52,508 nucleotides of DNA from Betaproteobacteria bacterium HGW-Betaproteobacteria-18 (GCA_002842265.1 PHCO01000002.1:1-52508); one strand, 5' to 3'. Counted from the stretch's first letter, positions 28,689 to 36,525 are shown. The notes: generated by a model not told the origin, from the sequence alone. A program made the numbers and translations.

Positions 28689-30070
28689 CCAAAACCCGCA
28701 CCCGTTTCGCCCCGTCGCCCACCGGCTTCATTCACCTGGGCAACATTCGCTCGGCCCTGTACCCCTGGGCCTTTGCCCGCTCGACCGGCGGCGACTTCAT
28801 CTTGCGCATCGAAGACACCGATCTGGAGCGTTCGACTCAGGCCGCCGTCGATGTGATCATCGAGAGCATGAGTTGGCTCGGGCTGGACTACGACGAAGGC
28901 CCGTTCTACCAGATGCTGCGCATGGACCGCTACAAAGCCGTATTGGCTGAACTCGTTGCCGCTGGCCATGTTTACCCCTGTTACATGAGCATGGCAGAAC
29001 TCGATGCCCTGCGCGAGCGCCAGACCGCCGCCAAGGAAAAACCGCGCTACGACGGCACCTGGCGGCCCGCGCCGGGCAAAACACTGCCGCCCGTTCCTAC
29101 GGGCGTGCAACCGGTGCTGCGCTTTAAAAATCCGCAAGGCGGCTCGGTGGTATGGGACGACAAGGTCAAGGGCCGCATCGAGATCAGCAACGACGAACTC
29201 GATGATCTGGTGATTGCGCGCCCGGACGGCACGCCCACCTACAACTTTTGCGTGGTGGTGGACGACCTGGACATGGCCATCACCCACGTGATTCGCGGCG
29301 ACGACCACGTCAACAACACGCCGCGCCAGATCAACATCTTCAAGGCGTTGGGCAAAGAACCGCCGGTGTACGCCCATTTGCCCACCGTGCTCAACGAGCA
29401 GGGCGAAAAAATGAGCAAGCGCAACGGCGCCAAGCCGGTGACGCAGTACCGCGAGGAAGGCTACCTGCCCGATGCCATGGTGAATTACCTGGCGCGCCTG
29501 GGCTGGAGCCATGGCGACGACGAAATTTTCAGCCGGGCACAGTTCATCGGATGGTTCAACCTGGACCACCTGGGCAAGAGCGCGGCCCAGTTCGACGAAG
29601 CCAAGCTGCGCTGGGTCAATGCCCAGCACATCAAGATCGCCGCCGACGAGGTGTTGGCGCCGCTGGTGCAGGCGCAATTGCACAAGCGCGGAATTTCGGC
29701 GGATGAGCGCCTGCCGCGTATCTGCGCGCTGTTCAAGGATCGCTGCGACACCACGGTGACACTGGCCGACTGGGCGACGGTGTTTTATGCCGACGTGCAA
29801 CCCGCTGAGGCCGACCTGGCCCAACACGTCACCGAAGCGGTCAAACCCGCGTTGGTCCTGCTGGCCGAAAAACTGGCCGTTTGCGCCTGGGACAAAGCCG
29901 CAATTTCCGCCGTCATCAAAGAAGTGCTGGCCGCCTGCAGCCTGAAAATGCCGCATCTGGCCATGCCGGTGCGGGTGCTGGTGGCTGGTAATGCGCACAC
30001 GCCGTCGCTGGATGCCGTGCTTGAACTGTTTGATCGCGAAAAAGTCATCAGCCGCCTAAAACCCATCTGA
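28685..30070 (+). CDS. gltX: Glutamyl-tRNA synthetase
   Basis: 461 residues. Class I synthetase with [19 protein letters not shown] (HIGH-type motif, here HLGN) at the N-terminus and EKMSKRNGA (KMSKS motif) near 242. [23 protein letters not shown] is the conserved catalytic-core segment. It lacks the extended zinc-binding cysteine set of some GluRS. It is translationally coupled to metZ and is followed after 62 nt by a cluster that includes tRNA-Glu, its own substrate. Confidence 0.96.
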   Translation: MTKTRTRFAPSPTGFIHLGNIRSALYPWAFARSTGGDFILRIEDTDLERSTQAAVDVIIESMSWLGLDYDEGPFYQMLRMDRYKAVLAELVAAGHVYPCYMSMAELDALRERQTAAKEKPRYDGTWRPAPGKTLPPVPTGVQPVLRFKNPQGGSVVWDDKVKGRIEISNDELDDLVIARPDGTPTYNFCVVVDDLDMAITHVIRGDDHVNNTPRQINIFKALGKEPPVYAHLPTVLNEQGEKMSKRNGAKPVTQYREEGYLPDAMVNYLARLGWSHGDDEIFSRAQFIGWFNLDHLGKSAAQFDEAKLRWVNAQHIKIAADEVLAPLVQAQLHKRGISADERLPRICALFKDRCDTTVTLADWATVFYADVQPAEADLAQHVTEAVKPALVLLAEKLAVCAWDKAAISAVIKEVLAACSLKMPHLAMPVRVLVAGNAHTPSLDAVLELFDREKVISRLKPI

Positions 30071-30079
30071 ATATCACGC

Positions 30080-30085
30080 TATAAT
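30080..30085 (+). promoter_or_regulatory. Probable -10 element of the tRNA cluster promoter
   Basis: TATAAT, a perfect sigma-70 -10 hexamer, lies 48 nt before tRNA-Ala. No good -35 is visible 17 nt upstream, where the end of gltX overlaps. The position suits a dedicated promoter for the three tRNAs. Confidence 0.5.
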
Positions 30086-30132
30086 TCGAGGCTTGGAAAT
30101 TTATGATGCTTGTTAAAAAGCGTCGTGGATTC

Positions 30133-30208
<76 letters not shown>

Positions 30209-30242
30209 AATTTTCAAGATGTGACGGAAGTCTATAGGTTTT

Positions 30243-30318
30243 GACCCCATCGTCTAGAGGCCTAGGACACTACCCTTTCACGGTAGGTACCGGGGTTCGA
30301 ATCCCCGTGGGGTCGCCA
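30243..30318 (+). tRNA. tRNA-Glu (anticodon TTC)
   Basis: 76 nt including CCA. Acceptor GACCCCA/TGGGGTC, anticodon stem CTACC/GGTAG around CTTTCAC with anticodon TTC, and T arm CGGGG-TTCGAAT-CCCCG. It lies downstream of gltX, which charges it. Confidence 0.98.
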
Positions 30319-30407
30319 GCTTGCTGAAAAGTAAAATGGCGCAAGTCGGTAACGGTTTGTCTGCAAAGACAAATGACTTGGCTCGCAAGAGCAAACGTTA
30401 GCTACCA

Positions 30408-30484
30408 GGAGTGGTAGTTCAGTTGGTTAGAATACCGGCCTGTCACGCCGGGGGTCGCGGGTTCGAGTCCCGTCCGCTCCGCCA
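30408..30484 (+). tRNA. tRNA-Asp (anticodon GTC)
   Basis: 77 nt including CCA. Acceptor GGAGTGG/CCGCTCC (one T-G), anticodon stem CCGGC/GCCGG around CTGTCAC with anticodon GTC, T loop GGGTTCGAGTCCC. It marks the last core feature; island-type genes begin right after it. Confidence 0.98.
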
Positions 30485-30557
30485 AGTATGTGTTGTAAGT
30501 GGTTGATTGTTAAGAGGTTTTGTCATTTTAACATTCTTTCACTATCAAAACAACTAT

Positions 30558-30597
30558 CAAAATGCCGTAACGGTTTCGTTACGGCATTTTGTTTTTG
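30558..30597 (+). terminator. Intrinsic terminator after the tRNA cluster
   Basis: Perfect 15-bp stem (30558-30572 with 30577-30591; core ATGCCGTAACG) and GTTT loop, followed by TTTTT on the plus strand. Strong rho-independent signal for the tRNA transcript. The repeated 9-mer CTATCAAAA (30542-30550, 30554-30562) leads into it. Confidence 0.92.
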
Positions 30598-30999
30598 TGC
30601 TTCCGGATTTTGATATGTTGGCGTTGTCTGCAAAGCAGAGCTTGCCGAAATCATCAAAATTCATTCGGGCTGCACTACTTTTTACCGACTCTTTCGCCGT
30701 CGAATTTCCGGACGAAAAACCGGGGCCGACAATTTCGTCTGCGATATACGCGAAGTTATTTTGTCAAATTTTCCGAAACTGCTCCTATTACAATAGCACC
30801 GTCAAGTCGAACTTTCGCAAGTCGGACAGCAAGATTTGACAGCACTGGCGTAAGCAGCGCCCGACAGCCGCGACCCCGAGCATTTCCGCTCAGGATCTCG
30901 CAAACAGACTCCCATTTTTCTTTACTTCAACGGGACCAAGTTCACCCCTGGCGTGGCCGCTGCATTGCGCTTTTTACTTCACCACTTTGGAGAAAAGCT
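30598..30999. other. About 400-nt stretch without a recognised gene, at the edge of the accessory region
   Basis: A rightward open frame (to 30839) crosses the terminator and has no usable start or family resemblance. A second open frame is continuous with the gene starting at 31000 but lacks a start signal. No copy of the tRNA-Asp 3' end, integrase remnant or inverted repeat was found. This is where an island boundary would be expected. Confidence 0.5.
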
Positions 31000-31524
31000 A
31001 TGGCTTCAGCACCCACAAAACCCGGCAACGGTCAACTACCACCCGGGTTTGTTTCACCTTTCAAACGTGTTCCCATGCTGGGCACCCACGACGACTTATT
31101 GGCATGCGCCGCCACTTTGTGCGGCAAGACGATTGAAGAGGTCAAGAAAATGGCCGTCACCCTTGGCTTGCGTGCCAACGGGCCGTTTTATATGGACGAG
31201 AAACTGTTTCGCAAGATTCTGTTCAACCTCTCGAATCTTGCTGTCAGCGACTACAAGGACTTCAAAAGTGTCGCCGCACTACCCGACGTTTGCGTGCTCT
31301 GCGTGGACTACGACGCTGATGAAACCTGCCGCCATGTGGTCTTTCATCACGTCCGAGGCACACCGGAAATTCCGGCATTTTCGTATGTGATCGACGTTGG
31401 CAACTGGATCGAATCCAAGCAGCAAATCACAACAGACTTCAGTCACCTACGGATTGATGTGAAGGTGGCCTGGTACTTGGAAATCACGCAACGCCAAAAT
31501 CCGGCGGGCACCAAGGGCAAGTAA
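31000..31524 (+). CDS. Hypothetical protein, possible papain-like (C39-type) cysteine peptidase fold
   Basis: 174 residues from ATG 31000, chosen because GGAG at 30989-30992 precedes it. No known family was recognised with confidence. The order of motifs suggests a papain-like fold: DDLLACAATLCGKTIEEV (Cys at the start of a helix, as in xxCxxAxxxGK), later CRHVVFHHVRG (His on a strand), then FSYVIDVGNW (Asp/Asn on the next strand). The canonical CG pair before the nucleophile is missing, so the assignment is tentative. It is first of three small genes on the same strand, with 116 nt to the next. Confidence 0.6.
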   Translation: MASAPTKPGNGQLPPGFVSPFKRVPMLGTHDDLLACAATLCGKTIEEVKKMAVTLGLRANGPFYMDEKLFRKILFNLSNLAVSDYKDFKSVAALPDVCVLCVDYDADETCRHVVFHHVRGTPEIPAFSYVIDVGNWIESKQQITTDFSHLRIDVKVAWYLEITQRQNPAGTKGK

Positions 31525-31640
31525 ATCGACGATCAGCGGCAGATCGCAATGGTCTGCTGCTTCTCAGTGGCTGGCGTGACGTCATCAGTCACAGCCCGCT
31601 TATTCATTCCCCGATTCACACCGAAAAATGGAGTTCAAAC

Positions 31641-32000
31641 ATGAACGTCAGAAGCAAAGCCGACGACGAAAACACGTCGCCTGATGAGAGTGACGTAATC
31701 GTCCTCACCGACGAACCAAAATCAAACCTCGGGCTAATCGAGGTAACCGTCGCAGCCAGGGGCCTGTTGAAAGCACAAAATTTGCAGCCGGGATTTCTCT
31801 TGGGCTGGCACGCCATGGACACCAGTGATGCCATTGACCGTCTTGTTCAGTCGCTAAGCAGCGCCGCATTGGAAGACTGCAACCCGATTGCGACACGATA
31901 CGAGACTCAGTTCGGCCCACTTGTGGTTGTGACCGAAGCCTGTAATGACGGTGTGAACCGTGTCAAGACACGACTCTCGCTGCCCTTGGAAGAGAGCTGA
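31641..32000 (+). CDS. Hypothetical protein
   Basis: 119 residues, acidic N-terminus (ADDENTSPDESD) followed by a compact alpha/beta-looking region ending in VKTRLSLPLEES. No family recognised. GGAG at 31629-31632 lies upstream of the ATG. The next gene starts one base after this stop codon, so the two are probably co-translated and may form a complex. Confidence 0.65.
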   Translation: MNVRSKADDENTSPDESDVIVLTDEPKSNLGLIEVTVAARGLLKAQNLQPGFLLGWHAMDTSDAIDRLVQSLSSAALEDCNPIATRYETQFGPLVVVTEACNDGVNRVKTRLSLPLEES

Positions 32001-32001
32001 A

Positions 32002-32346
32002 ATGGAACGGCTACTTCCAGACGAACCGATGCGAAATCTGATGGACTGGTTGCCCATGCTCCCCGTCACCAGTGCACAACAGGTGGACTACCAAGCTGCC
32101 GACCCGGCCGTACTTATCGTGCTTGCTGAGGCCGCAGAGACCACGATGAATGTCCTGCACAGCGGCATCGGCTCCATCGGAAATTTACTTGCACATTCCG
32201 CCGTCGCTATCGAAGATGGCTCTATCAGTTCTGACTCGGTAGAGGCGTTAGGACACCTCATGGCAGAGCTTGGTGCGTTGGCGGCTGGTTCTATGGTGTT
32301 GGCAGCTAGGTGTCGCCGTGAAACTGCTGACTACCAACCAACTTGA
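32002..32346 (+). CDS. Hypothetical protein
   Basis: 114 residues from ATG 32002, directly after the upstream stop (TGA-A-ATG). Mostly helical, with an Ala/Leu/Gly-rich middle (LLAHSAVAIEDGSISSDSVEALGHLMAELGALAAGSMVLAARCR). No family recognised; the length and helix pattern resemble small DUF3077-like helical proteins, which is only a guess. It is convergent with the XRE gene, 10 nt apart. Confidence 0.6.
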   Translation: MERLLPDEPMRNLMDWLPMLPVTSAQQVDYQAADPAVLIVLAEAAETTMNVLHSGIGSIGNLLAHSAVAIEDGSISSDSVEALGHLMAELGALAAGSMVLAARCRRETADYQPT

Positions 32347-32356
32347 CCTGTGCCGC

Positions 32357-32602
32357 TCAGGCGCTCTCGGCAGGCGTAGCTGTTACCAATGCTTCCATGC
32401 CAACACCCAACGCCAAAGCGATTCTGGCGATGTTGCAGATGGATATGTTTCGTTCACCTCGTTCGACCGAGCTGACGTAGTTGGGATGGAGGTCAGCAAC
32501 CTCCGCCACCTTTTCTTGGGTCAGCTTTTTCTCATGCCGGATACGCCGCATGTTTGTCGCGAAAAGTTGCTGCGCTCCACTCTTTTGAGTTTGGTTGCGC
32601 AT
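32357..32602 (-). CDS. XRE-family helix-turn-helix regulator
   Basis: 81 residues with one Cro/CI-type HTH: NMRRIRHEKKLTQEKVAEVA, then DLHPNYVSSVERGERNISIC (recognition helix) and NIARIALALGVGMEALV. Such small HTH proteins act as dimeric repressors of adjacent genes. It is divergent from the secreted hydrolase across 139 nt, so it may control that promoter and its own. Confidence 0.88.
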   Translation of the reverse strand: MRNQTQKSGAQQLFATNMRRIRHEKKLTQEKVAEVADLHPNYVSSVERGERNISICNIARIALALGVGMEALVTATPAESA

Positions 32603-32741
32603 GGCAGAAGTATTTCGGGGCAGCTTGATTTAATCCACAGCCTTTGAGTTTGGTTTTGCCATAAACTGATTCAGTTGCCAAACGCAAAGTGTTGTTTTCC
32701 CTGTATTGACGATTCCAATGTTTTGAAAAGATACCAACTCC

Positions 32742-33536
32742 ATGTTTCAATTTAGAGCCAGATTAATCGGTCTTTCGGTTACCTTGTGTGGGCTGCTTCT
32801 TTCAACTTTTGCTGCCCAAGCAGAAATGCTGCAAGTTCCAACAGGCCGTGGTGACACCGTTCCGGTTTACTGGGACAAGGTTGAAGGTGCGACAGCCACC
32901 GTGTTCTTGTTTAACGGTGGGAACGGGTTTGTACCGTTCAACAAAGCAGGGATGCCACGCGGTCAAAACTTCTTGCTGAAAAGCTACCCGCTGTTTGCGG
33001 CCAAGCAGGTCAACGTCGTGGTGGTTGGAACTCGTGAAGCCGTCGCTCAAATGCCCGACGAATACCGATTCAACGAACATCCTGCCGATATTCGTGCCAT
33101 TGCGAAGGTCATCAAAGAAAAGAGCGATGCTCCGATTTGGTTGGTTGGCACAAGTCGCGGAACAGTATCTGTGGTGGCTGCTGCCAACGGAGACACTGAA
33201 AAGCTTTACGCCGGGATTGTGTTGACCTCCAGCTTTGTCGAGCCTAAGAATCCATATACGGTGGTTCGCCTAAACGTGGACAAGATCAAGGTTCCCGTTT
33301 TGGTTTATCACCACTCCGGTGATGGTTGCCGTGCAGCCAAGCCATCTGATGCAGAGTGGGCCGCAAAGCGATTCAGCAGTGCCTCTGTCAAAAGTTTCGT
33401 GACCGTCAGTGGTGGAGATGAGGTTGCGTCGGGTGATCCGTGCAGTTCTGGCCACCACACGTTCATTGGCATGGAGGAAAAGGCTGTGTCTGATATCGTT
33501 AGCTGGATCAACCATCCTACGGCGAACATCAAATAG
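32742..33536 (+). CDS. Secreted alpha/beta hydrolase
   Basis: 264 residues. The N-terminus is a Sec signal peptide: RARLIGLSVTLCGLLLSTFAAQA with likely cleavage after AQA (about residue 27). Mature part: alpha/beta hydrolase with nucleophile elbow GTSRG (Ser), an acidic residue in HHSGDGC, and His in SGHHTFIG near the C-terminus, plus paired cysteines suited to the periplasm. It resembles dienelactone-hydrolase-like proteins; the substrate is unknown. The next gene, also with an export signal, begins 67 nt downstream, suggesting a periplasmic pair. Confidence 0.82.
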   Translation: MFQFRARLIGLSVTLCGLLLSTFAAQAEMLQVPTGRGDTVPVYWDKVEGATATVFLFNGGNGFVPFNKAGMPRGQNFLLKSYPLFAAKQVNVVVVGTREAVAQMPDEYRFNEHPADIRAIAKVIKEKSDAPIWLVGTSRGTVSVVAAANGDTEKLYAGIVLTSSFVEPKNPYTVVRLNVDKIKVPVLVYHHSGDGCRAAKPSDAEWAAKRFSSASVKSFVTVSGGDEVASGDPCSSGHHTFIGMEEKAVSDIVSWINHPTANIK

Positions 33537-33603
33537 CGCTCCCTCCTTTCATGCAAAGGACTGGCCCCCTCAATCTTCCAACGCAATAAAACCGGAACTC
33601 ACA

Positions 33604-34329
33604 ATGGACAGGCGGATATTGTTGAAGGGTCTTGGCGCTGGCGCAGTCAGTATTGCGCACGCTCCTTCGGCATGGTCAGGATCAGTTTTGATGCCATCAA
33701 AATCACCAGTGTCCGAAACGCCGCCCCGTCCTCGGACGACAAAAATCATCGGCGTTGGCGGCGCAGGCTGCAACTTCATTCAGTCATTCAGGTTAAGCAT
33801 TGACCAGCACAAACTCACAAATGTGACGGAACTGGTGTGCGTTGACCTTGGAATGCAGGGCCTGTTGTCGGTCGAAAACCTCTACGAAACGGCGGCTGGC
33901 AGTCTGTTATTGAAGATGATTTCACTTGCACCCTACGGTGCTGGTGGTCGGGTGAACGCTGCACGTGCCGCCGCACTGTGCAATATCGACGTATTAAATG
34001 CCACCGTAAACGGTGCAGGCACGGTCATACTGGCCGCTGGCCTTGGTGGCGGTACTGGCAGTGGTGTTTTGCCGATCATCGCAAGGGCGGCGCGGAACGC
34101 TGGTGCAGTGACTGTTGCGGCTGTCGTGATGCCCTTTGACTTTGAAGGCCCTCGCAATGGAACAGCCGTCGCCGCTTTGACCTACCTTGCGAGGGAGGTT
34201 GACTTGGTGATGCCGTTTTCGAATCAGGACCTTGGCGACTCTATGGGCGATGGCGCTCAACTTGCCGACACTTACGCCCAGCAAGACCGACGCATCATGG
34301 CTTGGCTACAGCGGATCAGTCTGGGATGA
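33604..34329 (+). CDS. FtsZ/tubulin-like GTP-binding protein with Tat signal
   Basis: 241 residues from ATG 33604. The N-terminus is a twin-arginine signal (DRRILLKGLGAGAVSIAHA). From residue 46 the sequence follows the nucleotide-binding half of FtsZ: GVGGAGCN at 50-57 (T1), VCVDLGMQGL at 78-87 (T2), GLGGGTGSGVLPIIARAARN at 146-165 (T4 tubulin signature) and TVAAVVMPFDFEG at 170-182 (as FtsZ TVAVVTKPFxFEG), then DLVMPFSNQDL where FtsZ has DSLITIPNDKL. The protein ends shortly after, so the C-terminal domain with the catalytic T7 loop and the FtsA/ZipA-binding tail are absent. GTP binding is likely; hydrolysis or polymerisation as in FtsZ is doubtful. An exported tubulin relative is highly unusual. 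Confidence 0.85.
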   Translation: MDRRILLKGLGAGAVSIAHAPSAWSGSVLMPSKSPVSETPPRPRTTKIIGVGGAGCNFIQSFRLSIDQHKLTNVTELVCVDLGMQGLLSVENLYETAAGSLLLKMISLAPYGAGGRVNAARAAALCNIDVLNATVNGAGTVILAAGLGGGTGSGVLPIIARAARNAGAVTVAAVVMPFDFEGPRNGTAVAALTYLAREVDLVMPFSNQDLGDSMGDGAQLADTYAQQDRRIMAWLQRISLG

Positions 34330-34358
34330 CTAGGCAACAAAGCACAGCCGAAAAAAAA

Positions 34359-34376
34359 GCCCACAGCAAAGTGGGC
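34359..34376 (-). terminator. Small hairpin, possible leftward terminator
   Basis: GCCCAC (34359-34364) pairs with GTGGGC (34371-34376). An A-run at 34351-34358 would give a U-tract only for leftward transcription. No leftward gene is seen to its right nearby, so its purpose is unclear. Confidence 0.4.
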
Positions 34377-34526
34377 GTAATGCCATCACTGGCACCCGCT
34401 CAGGGAGGTGAAGCGGGGGGGTACAAATTGCACCCGGACGGATTCTACGGCCGAAGGTGTTGTTGGCAGGTTTTATAAGGGCTGCGAAAGCAAAGATGGC
34501 ACAACTACTTCCCTGTTAAAAATAAT

Positions 34527-34574
34527 GAGTATTTCGATCTTTACACGTAGCGTAAAGATGCGTATACTCAGATC
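34527..34574 (+). promoter_or_regulatory. Promoter and nested-palindrome operator of the toxin-antitoxin operon
   Basis: TTTACA (34540-34545) and TATACT (34563-34568) are separated by 17 nt, a near-perfect sigma-70 promoter. Two inverted repeats overlap it: ATCTTTAC (34537-34544) with GTAAAGAT (34552-34559), and GAGTAT (34527-34532) with ATACTC (34564-34569). An HTH antitoxin dimer bound there would block both hexamers. Transcription should start at about 34575, which is the A of the toxin ATG. Confidence 0.85.
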
Positions 34575-34871
34575 ATGGAAATTGAGTTCGCAGATTCAAG
34601 TTACGACCGCCTAGAGGTAGATGCAAGCTACACGGGTAAATTTTCAGCGTCCGTAGTTAAAGCCTACCGCAAAAGAATTCAACTGATTCGCGGAGCGGAG
34701 GATGAGCGCGACTTTTATGCACTGAAATCACTTCACTTTGAGAAGCTTTCGGGCGACCGAGATGGTCAATTTTCGATGCGTCTCAATGATCAGTGGCGAT
34801 TAATACTTGAGTTGAAGAGGGAGTCCAAAGGCAAACTGGTAGTGATCATAAGTATTACGGACTATCACTAA
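34575..34871 (+). CDS. higB: HigB/RelE-type toxin
   Basis: 98 residues, RelE-superfamily mRNA interferase of the HigB (plasmid killer) type: MEIEFADSSYDRLEVD, FSASVVKAYRKRIQLIRGAEDERDFYALKSLHFEKLSGDRDGQ and MRLNDQWRLILEL are typical. The strand with NDQWRL and the C-terminal ITDYH match the family's active-site edge. No ribosome site precedes the ATG, and the predicted transcription start coincides with it. It is followed 14 nt later by the antitoxin gene. Confidence 0.92.
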   Translation: MEIEFADSSYDRLEVDASYTGKFSASVVKAYRKRIQLIRGAEDERDFYALKSLHFEKLSGDRDGQFSMRLNDQWRLILELKRESKGKLVVIISITDYH

Positions 34872-34885
34872 AAATGGAGAATGGC

Positions 34886-36016
34886 ATGAGTAAACGTACA
34901 CCGGCGGAGGTGTTTCCGCCTGGGGAATTCTTAAAAGATGAGTTGGAAAGCCGTAACTGGACACAGGTCGAGTTCGCGGAGATTATTGGTAAAGATGCTC
35001 GACTAGTAAACGAAGTGATAAGTGGAAAACGGGCGATCACTCCAGAGACTGCGATTGTCTTTTCTGAGGCCCTTGGTACAAGCCCTGATCTTTGGCTGCG
35101 TCTGGAAGCTCAGTATCAGTTGTCGAAAGTTAGGACCGGGGATAGTGCAGTCGCCAAAAAAGCAGCGTTGCATTCAAATTTCCCTGTTCGGGAAATGATC
35201 AAACGCGGATGGATAGAAGGTTCAAAAAACATTGAAGTTTTGCAGGCTCAGATTTGTGCATTCTTCAATATTAAAACCGTTGCTGAGCAGCCTAGTCTTG
35301 CATATGCCGCGAAATCTGGCTGTGTTGGTTTAACGCCAATTGCTCAGTCTGCTTGGTACTTCCGGGCACGAAACATTGCTCAGAGCGCTCCAGCCGCCAA
35401 ATTTAATGCGGCCAAGTTGGATGAACTGGTCGTTGCCTTAAAGGAGAAGATTGCTCATCCTGAAGCGACTCAAGATGCTCCGGCAATTTTGGCAAATGCG
35501 GGAATTCGATTCGTTATCGTTGAAGCTTTGCCTGGATCAAAAATTGATGGCGCATGTTTTTGGTTGAACAAATCATCGCCTGTAGTCGCTATGTCCATGC
35601 GCTTTGATCGTATTGATAATTTCTGGCATACGCTGTTCCATGAAATCGACCATGTCGCGCACAGGGAGGGTATGGATGCGCCTATTTTGGATGTGGACAT
35701 CCAGAGTATTGAAGGAACACAAGCAAGTGAAATAGAGGTACGTGCGAATGAAGTTGCGGCCAGTCGATTAGTTGACCCCAGTGAGTTGGAAGGGTTTATT
35801 GCAAGGGTCAATCCGATTTTTTCTGACGATCAAATTCTTGGGTTTTCACGGCGAATCGGTTCACACCCTGGGTTGGTTGTCGGGCAACTTCAGAACCGAG
35901 GATTGATACCTTGGAGCTATCACAGGAAGCACTTGGTAAAAGTGCGCGAGATCGTCTTAGCCAATGCGCTTACAGACGGTTTCGGCAGGCGCGTACTTGA
36001 GCAGCAATATGTCTAA
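34886..36016 (+). CDS. HigA-type antitoxin fused to ImmA/IrrE-like metallopeptidase
   Basis: About 376 residues from ATG 34886 (GGAG 7 nt upstream; ATG 34874 also possible). Residues 1-95 form a HigA HTH: TPAEVFPPGEFLKDELESRN, then TQVEFAEIIGKDARLVNEVI (recognition helix) and TPETAIVFSEALGTSPDLWL. The C-terminal half has the zinc motif HTLFHEIDHVAHREG (HExxH near residue 252) and E-x-x-A-N-E-V-A-A-S-R-L (EVRANEVAASRL), the standard ImmA/IrrE third-ligand region. The fusion suggests an antitoxin-repressor that is cleaved, or that cleaves, on a signal. It is four times longer than a normal HigA. Confidence 0.9.
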   Translation: MSKRTPAEVFPPGEFLKDELESRNWTQVEFAEIIGKDARLVNEVISGKRAITPETAIVFSEALGTSPDLWLRLEAQYQLSKVRTGDSAVAKKAALHSNFPVREMIKRGWIEGSKNIEVLQAQICAFFNIKTVAEQPSLAYAAKSGCVGLTPIAQSAWYFRARNIAQSAPAAKFNAAKLDELVVALKEKIAHPEATQDAPAILANAGIRFVIVEALPGSKIDGACFWLNKSSPVVAMSMRFDRIDNFWHTLFHEIDHVAHREGMDAPILDVDIQSIEGTQASEIEVRANEVAASRLVDPSELEGFIARVNPIFSDDQILGFSRRIGSHPGLVVGQLQNRGLIPWSYHRKHLVKVREIVLANALTDGFGRRVLEQQYV

Positions 36017-36025
36017 GGATTTGAA

Positions 36026-36490
36026 ATGACTACAAAAACAGAACAATTGCAGAACATCATCAATGCATACAGAGATTCCGGAGAAAAGTGGCCCGCAACC
36101 TCCAAGGAAATGGCCGCTTGGGCGATACGAGCAAGACTATGGTACCCCCATCCATCTGCAGTAGAGACTCAGTGTGCAGAGGAACTTTCGCGGGCAATGC
36201 GAGACGAATACGTCACTGATGCCCAGGGCCGTAAGGTTCGATCCAAACATGCGGCCAGCTATGGAGAGGGACCTGAACAAACAGTCTTGTGGGATGACAT
36301 TCGCACAGCTCCGACAGAGCATATGCACAGGGCTTTTCAGCAGAGGCGATATCAAATTCTTGGCGACTGTAAGCAGCTAAAGACTGACCTTGATAGTTTT
36401 AATGACAACCGAAAACCTCTAAAGCTCATCCAAATCGTTTTTGACTTTTCACTTGACTTGGAAGAAGCAGAATATCGCCGTAGGGCATAA
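36026..36490 (+). CDS. Hypothetical protein downstream of HigA-ImmA
   Basis: 154 residues, charged and mostly helical, with no signal peptide or membrane segment. No family recognised. The segment AEELSRAMRDEYVTDAQGRKVRSKHAA is followed by WDDIRTAPTEHMHRAFQQRRYQILGDCKQL, a regular helical pattern. AAGGA lies 7 nt before the ATG, and the gap to the preceding stop is 9 nt, so it belongs to the higBA transcript. It may be a partner of the antitoxin-peptidase. Confidence 0.75.
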   Translation: MTTKTEQLQNIINAYRDSGEKWPATSKEMAAWAIRARLWYPHPSAVETQCAEELSRAMRDEYVTDAQGRKVRSKHAASYGEGPEQTVLWDDIRTAPTEHMHRAFQQRRYQILGDCKQLKTDLDSFNDNRKPLKLIQIVFDFSLDLEEAEYRRRA

Positions 36491-36525
36491 GCGTTTGGTC
36501 ATCAACTTCAATGGAGTAAATAGAC

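Noticed and set aside
28640-29998. A 452-codon leftward open frame opposite gltX
   Set aside because: Same reason: antisense shadow of a certain gene, without start signal or recognisable domain.
30507-30839. A 110-codon rightward open frame after tRNA-Asp
   Set aside because: It runs through the strong terminator, has no ribosome site and shows no family likeness.
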